From positions 1 through 12,122 of the forward strand of contig SLQM01000065.1 in the NCBI GenBank assembly GCA_007131435.1: 12,122 bases of DNA, given 5' to 3'. The position numbers and the translations under genes are program-made. Under the pieces are notes generated by a model, which saw nothing but the letters and a program-made list of their open reading frames with translations, had not been told where the DNA came from and did not search any database. This document shows positions 7,203-12,122 of this stretch, piece after piece. Numbering within the stretch: the stretch's first letter is position 1; every line of letters begins with the position of its first letter. This DNA comes from Syntrophomonadaceae bacterium. Its GTDB lineage: Bacteria > Bacillota > Dethiobacteria > DTU022.

Positions 7203-7781
7203 ATGGATAAAAGAGAACTAAGAAAGAACATTGTTAAATTACGCGATCAATTATCCCTGGCTGAAATCAGGGATAAAAGTTTCAGAATAGCAAATAACCT
7301 TTACTCTCTACCTGAATTCAGGGCTGCCCACCAGGTCATGTTTTTTGTATCTTTTGGCAGTGAGGTAGATACCAGGGATATGGTTGAAGTTTCGATTAAA
7401 GCAGACAAAGTAGCCCTGGTTCCGAAAGCAAAGCCCGCTAAACGTGAATTAATTCCTTCGGAAATCAGAAGCTGGGAAAACGACCTGGAACCCGGAACAT
7501 ATGATATCCTGGAGCCTAAAGAAAAGTTTTTACGCCCTAGAGATCCGGAAGGAATTAATCTTTTAATTGTTCCCGGGGTAGCTTTTGATAAAAAAGGTAA
7601 CCGCCTCGGTTATGGAGGCGGTTACTATGATCGTTTCTTTCCCCAGTTAATGCCAGGAACACCGCTTGTTGCGCTGGCCTTTGAACTTCAGATAGTTCCC
7701 GAAGTCCCCGTCGATGAGTGGGATCGGCCTGTGGATAAAATAATAACTGAAGAGCGGATCATTGATTGCAGTAATCTTTAA
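7203..7781 (+). CDS. 5-formyltetrahydrofolate cyclo-ligase
   Basis: A 192-residue member of the 5-formyl-THF cyclo-ligase (MTHFS/YgfA) family, which uses ATP to convert 5-formyl-THF into 5,10-methenyl-THF and so recycles a folate form into one-carbon metabolism. The N-terminal basic helix (KRELRKNI, 3-10) and the hallmark segment PGVAFDKKGNRLGYGGGYYD (124-143), containing the nucleotide and folate-binding glycines, are clear. The C-terminal DRPVDKIITEERI (174-186) corresponds to the family's usual ending. The ATG at 7203 is preferred because AGGAG (7190-7194) is 8 bases upstream; a GTG at 7194 in the same frame would overlap that site. It is the last gene of the rightward block and converges with the tetR-type gene, 16 bases apart. 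I see no hairpin terminator between them. Confidence 0.93.
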   Translation: MDKRELRKNIVKLRDQLSLAEIRDKSFRIANNLYSLPEFRAAHQVMFFVSFGSEVDTRDMVEVSIKADKVALVPKAKPAKRELIPSEIRSWENDLEPGTYDILEPKEKFLRPRDPEGINLLIVPGVAFDKKGNRLGYGGGYYDRFFPQLMPGTPLVALAFELQIVPEVPVDEWDRPVDKIITEERIIDCSNL

Positions 7782-7797
7782 TCCGGCCCTTGGTCAT

Positions 7798-8415
7798 TTA
7801 TTCTTTTATAAAGAAACCATGGAAGACCATTTCGATAATGATGCTGGCAATATGCTCAAGGTCTTTTTCACGTTCATTTACAACTTCCCAGATAAACCTG
7901 TCTACCATAAGGATAAAAGCTTTGGCAACCACCTGGATGTCAAATGATTTTGCCAGCCCTTTCTCCTGGGAATATGAAAAAGAGCGGGCAGCAGTCTTAA
8001 TAAACTGGTCTTTAATATTGTGCCAGTGTCCTGCTATCGACTCTGATTGGCCAAGGGCTTCCTGGTAAACTTTCATGATCGGTTGATGCTGTTCTGATAA
8101 TCGAAAGGAAGTCAGAACAAGTGTGCGGTAAGCATCACGAGCCTCATCTAAAGTGGCCGGTGCAAAAGGTATCTCCAAGAGGTTATAAAACTCATCTAAT
8201 ACATTATCTACAACCTTGTTTAAAATATCATCTTTTCCTTTAAAGTGACTATAAACAGTGCCGTAACCAACGTTTGCCTGCTGGCTGATTTTAGCAATAG
8301 TCGTTTTGGCATAGCCTTCAATTAAAAAAACATCAAGCGCGGTATCCAGGATTAGTTTACGTGTAATTCTGCTGCGCAGGTAGCGCCGCGGACGTCTTGG
8401 GGATTTTTTTTCCAC
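7798..8415 (-). CDS. TetR/AcrR family transcriptional regulator
   Basis: A 205-residue regulator. After a very basic N-terminal tail (KKSPRRPRRYLRSR, 3-16), the helix-turn-helix lies at about 20-66, with TTIAKISQQANVGYGTVYSHF (38-58 region) as the recognition portion typical of TetR proteins. The remaining 140 residues form the helical ligand-binding and dimerisation domain, with no family-specific motif that tells the ligand. The GTG start at 8415 has GGAGG ten bases upstream on the minus strand (8426-8430). It has its own strong promoter with palindromes across the -10 and spacer, so autoregulation is likely. Its neighbours do not reveal the target: the divergent metallophosphoesterase gene is 346 bases away, and the convergent cyclo-ligase gene is unlikely to be controlled. 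DNA-binding repression is known for the family; the target is unknown. Confidence 0.9.
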   Translation of the reverse strand: MEKKSPRRPRRYLRSRITRKLILDTALDVFLIEGYAKTTIAKISQQANVGYGTVYSHFKGKDDILNKVVDNVLDEFYNLLEIPFAPATLDEARDAYRTLVLTSFRLSEQHQPIMKVYQEALGQSESIAGHWHNIKDQFIKTAARSFSYSQEKGLAKSFDIQVVAKAFILMVDRFIWEVVNEREKDLEHIASIIIEMVFHGFFIKE

Positions 8416-8460
8416 TTTTTGAATTCCTCCTGTCTCAAATATAAACAGATCAAAGTCGAC

Positions 8461-8484
8461 GATATTATATCATTTTATTAAAAT
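8461..8484. promoter_or_regulatory. Candidate TetR operator: two adjacent palindromes over the promoter
   Basis: GATAT-T-ATATC (8461-8471) is a perfect palindrome over the -10 box. ATTTTA-T-TAAAAT (8472-8484) is a second, abutting one in the spacer. TetR-type repressors commonly bind palindromes over their own promoters, so these are plausible operator halves. Both are A/T-only or nearly so, which makes chance occurrence quite possible. Confidence 0.35.
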
Positions 8485-8492
8485 ATTTGCAA
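8464..8492 (-). promoter_or_regulatory. Sigma-A promoter of the TetR-family gene
   Basis: Read on the minus strand, TTGCAA (8492-8487) is followed after exactly 17 bases by a consensus TATAAT (8469-8464). The start codon is about 50 bases further on, with a GGAGG site in between. This is the best promoter in the window. Confidence 0.7.
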
Positions 8493-8541
8493 AGCTTAAT
8501 TTTGTGTCTTAATCGTTTTAATGGGCAGAAAAAACCACCTT

Positions 8542-8570
8542 TTGCAATTTAGTGGCCGATTTAGTAATAT
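8542..8570 (+). promoter_or_regulatory. Candidate rightward promoter in the 8416-8761 intergenic region
   Basis: TTGCAA (8542-8547), a 17-base spacer, then TAATAT (8565-8570). The -35 is identical to that of the opposing TetR-gene promoter. A small palindrome TAATATTA (8565-8572) overlaps the -10. If used, it would give a leader of about 185 bases before the metallophosphoesterase ATG. The rest of 8416-8761 holds the TetR-gene promoter, a UUCG hairpin and no gene I can support. Confidence 0.4.
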
Positions 8571-8663
8571 TAACAAGAACCTGGATATCAATACAGCTTA
8601 ACTGGTGTCGTAATCTTAACAGGCTAAGTCAAAGGGGTAATTCTATCCTCTTCCCTTGGGCCT

Positions 8664-8684
8664 GAGCTGCGCTTCGGGATGCTC
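8664..8684 (+). other. Small UUCG-capped hairpin in the metallophosphoesterase leader
   Basis: GAGC (8664-8667) pairs with GCTC (8681-8684), with a C-TTCG-G tetraloop at 8672-8677 and mismatches between. It is bracketed by a direct repeat TCTTCCCT at 8649-8656 and 8689-8696, exactly 40 bases apart. No T-run follows. It could be a leader RNA structure or a chance hairpin. Confidence 0.25.
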
Positions 8685-8761
8685 GAAATCTTCCCTATGG
8701 CGCCGTTTGAAGTTTAATCTTGTGCTGTAGCAGTATTAACTGTTAGATAAAGAGGATTAAT

Positions 8762-9457
8762 ATGGCTATATATGCAATTGGCGACCTCCATCTATCTTTT
8801 GGCAGCTCCAAGCCCATGAATATTTTCGGTCCTGAGTGGGATGGACACCCTGAAAAGATTGAGAAGAACTGGAATGACCTGGTTTCTGAAGATGACCTGG
8901 TCATTTTGGCCGGTGATATTTCATGGGCCATGCAGCTTCAGGAAGTGGAAGCGGACCTTAATTGGCTGTCAGGGTTAAAGGGAAGCAAGCTTTTAGTCCG
9001 GGGTAACCACGATTATTGGTGGTCTTCAATCGGCAAGGTTCGTGCCATGCTGCCGCCAGGTATCTTTGCCCTGCAAAATGATCATTTCACCTGGGGCGGC
9101 TGCTTGATTTGCGGAACCAGGGGCTGGCTCTGTCCTGGAGAAGACGGTTTTAACAGCGATCAGGACCAAAAACTCTACCACCGTGAGGTTCAGCGCCTGC
9201 AGTTGTCCCTGGAAAGTACTGCTGGCAAGACTGGTATGCCAATTATTACTGCAATGCATTTTCCCCCGTTTAACCGGCAGGGGCAGCCAAGCGCATTTAC
9301 TGCGCTGATGGAAGAATACGGGGTTAAAATATGCCTTTTCGGTCATATCCATGACGATGGGCGCGATTACATATTCCAGGGTGAAAGAAAAGGTATCCGC
9401 TATATATTTGTAGCAGCTGACGGTATTAATTTTACTCCCAAAAAAATTGTAATATGA
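8762..9457 (+). CDS. Metallophosphoesterase (calcineurin-like fold)
   Basis: A 231-residue calcineurin-like phosphoesterase with all the metal-site motifs in order: GDLH (7-10; D8, H10), GD (51-52; D52), GNHD (81-84; N82, H83), a histidine in AMHFPP (H166), and GHIH (194-197; H195, H197). Such enzymes use two metal ions to hydrolyse phosphomonoesters or diesters. The substrate cannot be read from this sequence. The WW after GNHDY and the DISWAMQL segment (52-59) mark a distinct small-protein branch common in Firmicutes, usually annotated only as metallophosphoesterase. No signal peptide or membrane segment is seen. The ATG at 8762 has AAAGAGG (8749-8755) six bases upstream. It stands alone between the TetR-family gene and the hydrogenase-type operon. 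Confidence 0.9.
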   Translation: MAIYAIGDLHLSFGSSKPMNIFGPEWDGHPEKIEKNWNDLVSEDDLVILAGDISWAMQLQEVEADLNWLSGLKGSKLLVRGNHDYWWSSIGKVRAMLPPGIFALQNDHFTWGGCLICGTRGWLCPGEDGFNSDQDQKLYHREVQRLQLSLESTAGKTGMPIITAMHFPPFNRQGQPSAFTALMEEYGVKICLFGHIHDDGRDYIFQGERKGIRYIFVAADGINFTPKKIVI

Positions 9458-9478
9458 CAGTATATTATAATGTTATTG

Positions 9479-9495
9479 TGATAAACTTTTTATCA
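9479..9495. promoter_or_regulatory. Palindrome upstream of the NuoE-type operon
   Basis: TGATAAA (9479-9485) and TTTATCA (9489-9495) are perfect 7-bp arms around a 3-base loop, in the 98-base gap between the phosphoesterase gene and the operon. A TATAAT hexamer lies just upstream (9466-9471), but without a -35 at normal spacing. It may be a regulator-binding site for the operon or a weak A/T-rich hairpin at the end of the phosphoesterase transcript. Confidence 0.35.
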
Positions 9496-9561
9496 GTTTA
9501 GCAGGATTGCAGCCTAGAAAAGAATAATATTATCAGAAGTGAATCGGCGGGAGGTATGTCC

Positions 9562-10047
9562 ATGTGTGTAGACGTTGAAACAGTATTGCCCGAAATAGAT
9601 TTAAACGAAGTTGATTCCATTGTCGAACCATATCTTGGCAGAAAAGAGATGGTAATACCGGTCCTGCAAAAAGTGCAGGACCACTTTGGTTATCTTCCTC
9701 GCCCGGCCATGGAACAGGTTTCACGTAAAATGCGTATTCCGCTCAGCCGTCTTTACGGGGTGGCTACATTCTATGCCCAGTTTAAAATGAAACCCCGCGG
9801 TCGCTATATAATCAGGGTTTGTAAGGGAACTGCCTGCCATATACAGGGCAGCCCGAAAATATCAGGTAGAATAGAGGAAATACTGGGGGTAGAAAGCGGG
9901 GAAACGACAGACGATCTAAGGTTTACCCTTGAGGAGGTTGCCTGTATCGGCGCCTGTGCATTAGCTCCAGTTATTATGATTAACGATGACCCGCACGGCC
10001 GGCTTTCACCGGACGGGATCGAAAAAATCCTTGAAAAATATGAATAA
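9562..10047 (+). CDS. nuoE: NAD(P)H-dependent oxidoreductase subunit E (NuoE/HydC-like, [2Fe-2S])
   Basis: The 24-kDa-type subunit with a thioredoxin-like fold carrying one [2Fe-2S] cluster. Numbered from the second ATG (9562; 161 residues), the four ligands are C87 and C92 (CKGTAC) and C128 and C132 (CIGAC). The N-terminal helical part (about 15-75) holds the conserved HFGYLP and GVATFYAQF stretches. In soluble bifurcating [FeFe]-hydrogenases this is HydC, and in complex I it is NuoE; it accepts electrons by way of the flavin subunit NuoF/HydB. ATG 9556 is only one base past the strong GGGAGG (9549-9554), whereas ATG 9562 is at ideal distance, so I chose the latter. It starts an operon with a cysteine-rich small gene and the NuoF-type gene. 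A role with formate dehydrogenase rather than hydrogenase cannot be excluded from this subunit alone. Confidence 0.93.
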   Translation: MCVDVETVLPEIDLNEVDSIVEPYLGRKEMVIPVLQKVQDHFGYLPRPAMEQVSRKMRIPLSRLYGVATFYAQFKMKPRGRYIIRVCKGTACHIQGSPKISGRIEEILGVESGETTDDLRFTLEEVACIGACALAPVIMINDDPHGRLSPDGIEKILEKYE

Positions 10048-10055
10048 AAGGCAGG

Positions 10056-10244
10056 ATGATGCACATGCAGAAATTTATTGATCATTGCTGTGAAAAATGT
10101 ACACATACCAGGGAGAATCCCTGTAAGGACTTTATACATTGCTGCATCGATGGGCCGATTTGCCATGAGAACCCTTCATGTAGTTTAAAGCGCCAAGATA
10201 TAATTAAGAAGGTAGCGCTAAACGATCGGTTTGTAATATGTTAA
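10056..10244 (+). CDS. Cysteine-rich small protein between the NuoE- and NuoF-type genes
   Basis: A 62-residue protein that I do not recognise. It has nine cysteines (C11, C12, C15, C23, C29, C30, C36, C42, C62) and five histidines, with a CCxxC motif at 11-15 and another CC at 29-30; C30, C36 and C42 are evenly six apart. There is no signal peptide or membrane segment. Such density suggests metal binding (iron-sulfur or zinc) and resembles no standard ferredoxin spacing. It starts 8 bases after the nuoE stop and ends 34 bases before the nuoF-type start, on the same strand, so it should be part of the operon and perhaps a small subunit or assembly factor. Acetobacterium woodii's bifurcating hydrogenase operon also has extra small genes between its hydC and hydB. 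Of the three close ATGs (10056, 10059, 10065), the start is not certain; GGCAGG immediately precedes the first, and the third has AGGA 8 bases before it. Confidence 0.7.
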   Translation: MMHMQKFIDHCCEKCTHTRENPCKDFIHCCIDGPICHENPSCSLKRQDIIKKVALNDRFVIC

Positions 10245-10278
10245 GACCCAAAAAGTTTAGAGGGAGGTATTCTTACCT

Positions 10279-12096
10279 TTGTATGAAAAACACCTCATGA
10301 TCTGCGGTGCCACTGGCTGTCTTTCATCCGGGTCCAACCTGGTGGAAGAAGCCCTGGTTGAAGAACTGGAAAAACATGGAATGCGCGACAAGTACAGGAT
10401 AATTATGGGAGGTTGCCCCGGTTTTTGTGAAGTGGGGCCGATTATAGTTATTTATCCGGACGAAGTGTTTTATTGCCGTCTAAAGCCGAAAGATATGCCT
10501 GAACTGGTGGAAAAGCACCTTATGGAAGGCGAAATTGTTGAACGTTTCCTCTACAAGGGGCCCGATGTAGATGTGCCTGCACGTTTTTATGATACGATAC
10601 CATTCTATGCCAAGCAAAAATTTAATGTGCTTCGTAATAGCGGACTAATAGACCCCGAAAACATTGATGAATATATAATGAGGGGCGGTTACAGGGCTTT
10701 TGCCCGTGCCCTGGCAATGGAACCGATTGCTATTTGTGATGAAGTAAAAGAGGCAGGGCTACGCGGACGTGGTGGCGCAGGTTTTTCTACCGGGCTGAAA
10801 TGGGAATTTACGAACAAAGCTCCCGGTCTGAAAAAATATGTAGTCTGTAATGCAGATGAAGGTGACCCCGGAGCCTTTATGGACCGGTCAATCCTGGAAG
10901 GTGACCCTCACGCTATTTTGGAAGGAATGTTGATCTGTGGGCGGGCGATTGGCGCTGATGAAGGATATATTTATTGCCGGGCTGAATACCCGCTGGCTAT
11001 TTCGCGTTTAAAAATTGCCATCAGGCAGGCTGAAGAATACGGGCTGCTTGGAGATAATATCTTGGGGTATGGTTTTAATTTTAAACTGAATATCAAGGAA
11101 GGCGCCGGTGCATTTGTCTGTGGTGAAGAAACTGCCTTGCTGGCTTCAATAGAAGGTAAAAGGGGCATGCCGAGACCCCGCCCGCCCTTTCCTGCCCAGT
11201 CGGGTTTGTTTGGTAAGCCCACCACCATTAATAATGTGGAAACATTTGCCAATGTTCCCCTGATTTTAAAGGAAGGCGGCGCCCTTGATTTTGCTTCTGT
11301 CGGTACCGAGGGAAGTAAAGGTACAAAAGTTTTTGCCCTGGCCGGCAAGGTTCGTAACACCGGTCTTTGTGAGGTGCCGATGGGTATAACGATTAGGGAA
11401 ATTATATACGATGTTGGCGGTGGAATAAAGCGCGGCAAAGATTTTAAGGCTGTTCAGGCGGGAGGGCCTTCAGGAGGCTGTATACCCGCTGAACAGATCG
11501 ATCTGCCAATAGATTATGACTCTCTTAACAAGGCCGGGGCTATCATGGGGTCCGGCGGCCTGGTAGTGATGGATGAAGGAACCTGCATGGTTGACCTGGC
11601 TCGCTATTTCCTTAGCTTTACCCAGAAAGAATCCTGTGGCAAATGTACTCCCTGTCGCGAAGGAACCAAAAGAATGCTAGAAATACTGGACAGGATTAGT
11701 GAAGGAACTGGAATACCCGAAGATTTGGATACCCTTGACAGCCTGGCTGCCAGCATCAAGGACAGCTCCCTATGCGGCCTGGGGCAAACCTGCCCCAACC
11801 CGGTTTTAAGCACAATCCGCTATTTTCGGGAAGAATATGAAGAACATATTAATGATAAGTTTTGCAGGGCCGGCATTTGCAAGGAACTTTTTACATATTG
11901 GATCGACCAGGAAAAATGTACAGGCTGTACTGCCTGTGCCCGGGTCTGCCCGGTTAATGCAATTAAAGGAGAAAAGAAAGAAGCTCATGATATTGAACAA
12001 GATTTATGCACCCGCTGCGGGAGCTGTGTTGAAAAATGCCCCCAGGATTGCATCCTGGTAGTACCCCAGGGGAGGGAAGCCGATGTCACCAATTAA
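10279..12096 (+). CDS. nuoF: NADH-binding flavoprotein subunit F (NuoF/HydB-like) with N-terminal [2Fe-2S] and C-terminal 2x[4Fe-4S] domains
   Basis: A 605-residue subunit of a soluble NAD-linked complex. Residues 1-85 are a thioredoxin-like [2Fe-2S] domain (C9, C14, C46, C50). Residues 115-510 are the NuoF core: the FMN/NADH glycine-rich GRGGAGFSTGLKW (163-175), NADEGDPGAF (191-200), and the [4Fe-4S] ligands C453, C456 and C459 (CGKCTPC) with C499 in SLCGLG. Residues 540-595 hold two 4Fe-4S ferredoxin motifs (C547, C550, C553, C557 and C577, C580, C583, C587). This architecture matches HydB of bifurcating [FeFe]-hydrogenases, which moves electrons between NADH, ferredoxin and the catalytic subunit. 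The TTG start at 10279 has AGGGAGG (10261-10267) 11 bases upstream; the nearest ATG (10283) is out of frame. Its end overlaps the next gene's start by 14 bases. Confidence 0.95.
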   Translation: MYEKHLMICGATGCLSSGSNLVEEALVEELEKHGMRDKYRIIMGGCPGFCEVGPIIVIYPDEVFYCRLKPKDMPELVEKHLMEGEIVERFLYKGPDVDVPARFYDTIPFYAKQKFNVLRNSGLIDPENIDEYIMRGGYRAFARALAMEPIAICDEVKEAGLRGRGGAGFSTGLKWEFTNKAPGLKKYVVCNADEGDPGAFMDRSILEGDPHAILEGMLICGRAIGADEGYIYCRAEYPLAISRLKIAIRQAEEYGLLGDNILGYGFNFKLNIKEGAGAFVCGEETALLASIEGKRGMPRPRPPFPAQSGLFGKPTTINNVETFANVPLILKEGGALDFASVGTEGSKGTKVFALAGKVRNTGLCEVPMGITIREIIYDVGGGIKRGKDFKAVQAGGPSGGCIPAEQIDLPIDYDSLNKAGAIMGSGGLVVMDEGTCMVDLARYFLSFTQKESCGKCTPCREGTKRMLEILDRISEGTGIPEDLDTLDSLAASIKDSSLCGLGQTCPNPVLSTIRYFREEYEEHINDKFCRAGICKELFTYWIDQEKCTGCTACARVCPVNAIKGEKKEAHDIEQDLCTRCGSCVEKCPQDCILVVPQGREADVTN

Positions 12097-12122
12097 TGTA
12101 ACAATTAATGTAACAATTAATG
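12083..12122 (+). CDS. Start of next operon gene, probably [FeFe]-hydrogenase or formate dehydrogenase catalytic subunit (partial)
   Basis: Only 13 codons are in the window (MSPINVTINVTIN). GGAGGG (12071-12076) lies 6 bases before the ATG, which overlaps the nuoF end in another frame, a tight translational coupling. Hydrogenase and NAD-linked formate dehydrogenase large subunits commonly begin with a ferredoxin-like domain whose first strand has a V-T-I-N-G pattern, and the operon position after NuoF/HydB favours this. The identity is inferred mainly from context. Confidence 0.6.
   Translation, partial: MSPINVTINVTIN
12091..12122 (+). repeat. 12-bp tandem direct repeat inside the next gene's first codons
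   Basis: AATTAATGTAAC occurs at 12091-12102 and 12103-12114, followed by its first eight bases at 12115-12122 (window end). Being 12 bases long it keeps frame and encodes repeated Ile-Asn-Val-Thr. The nuoF stop TAA (12094-12096) lies in the first copy. Confidence 0.8.

Noticed and set aside
7798..8068. Plus-strand open frames of 61 and 92 codons over the TetR-family gene.
   Set aside because: They are antisense shadows of a well-supported TetR protein on the minus strand.
9473..9496. Rex redox-repressor operator (TTGTGA followed by an inverted half).
   Set aside because: The right half reads TCAGTT, not TCACAA, and the spacing is 11 rather than 6 bases.
10971..11438. 155-codon minus-strand open frame inside the NuoF-type gene.
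   Set aside because: It is antisense to strongly conserved NuoF motifs, has no ribosome site and is low-complexity in composition.
1..12122. CRISPR arrays, insertion sequences, tRNA or rRNA genes.
   Set aside because: No regularly spaced repeats, transposase motifs, cloverleaf patterns or rRNA-like sequences were seen anywhere in the window.

Overview
The window looks like chromosome of a strictly anaerobic Gram-positive bacterium of the class Clostridia. This rests on the low-to-middling GC content, strong GGAGG-type ribosome binding sites, TTG/GTG starts, a YmfF/YmfH M16 pair typical of Firmicutes, an archaeal-type (type 3) prolyl-tRNA synthetase, and NuoE/NuoF-like subunits of the soluble bifurcating [FeFe]-hydrogenase type. 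I cannot name the genus. Nine complete protein genes that I trust, one small cysteine-rich gene, and the first codons of a further gene are present.

Region 1 (1-2934): a 336-base leader holds three consecutive inverted repeats and a good sigma-A-type promoter. It precedes two M16-family genes that abut exactly (TAA then ATG): the metal-site-less YmfF and the intact HxxEH YmfH. In Bacillus this pair is named for its association with 5-aminopentanol modification of elongation factor P.

Region 2 (2935-7781): a 15-bp perfect palindrome sits just upstream of an unusual 877-residue fusion. It joins a class III PLP aminotransferase to a C-terminal domain that resembles cyanobacterial long-chain acyl-ACP reductase (AAR), including the position of its catalytic cysteine. 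Next come proS and a 5-formyltetrahydrofolate cyclo-ligase gene, closely spaced on the same strand and perhaps co-transcribed. The fusion is the most interesting item: it could turn an acyl thioester into an aldehyde and then a primary amine.

Region 3 (7782-9457): a TetR-family repressor gene lies on the minus strand, convergent with the cyclo-ligase gene. Its sigma-A promoter is near-ideal and overlaid by two small palindromes. A 346-base intergenic region with a divergent promoter candidate and a UUCG hairpin separates it from a metallophosphoesterase gene.

Region 4 (9458-12122): an operon for a NAD-linked, flavin and iron-sulfur electron-transfer module. The order is NuoE/HydC-like, a 62-residue cysteine-rich microprotein, NuoF/HydB-like with an N-terminal [2Fe-2S] domain and a C-terminal 2x[4Fe-4S] domain, then the start of the next subunit. 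That subunit is probably the hydrogenase (or formate dehydrogenase) catalytic subunit, and its first codons contain a 12-bp tandem repeat. NuoE plus NuoF oxidise or reduce NAD(H) through FMN and pass electrons to the catalytic subunit and to ferredoxin.
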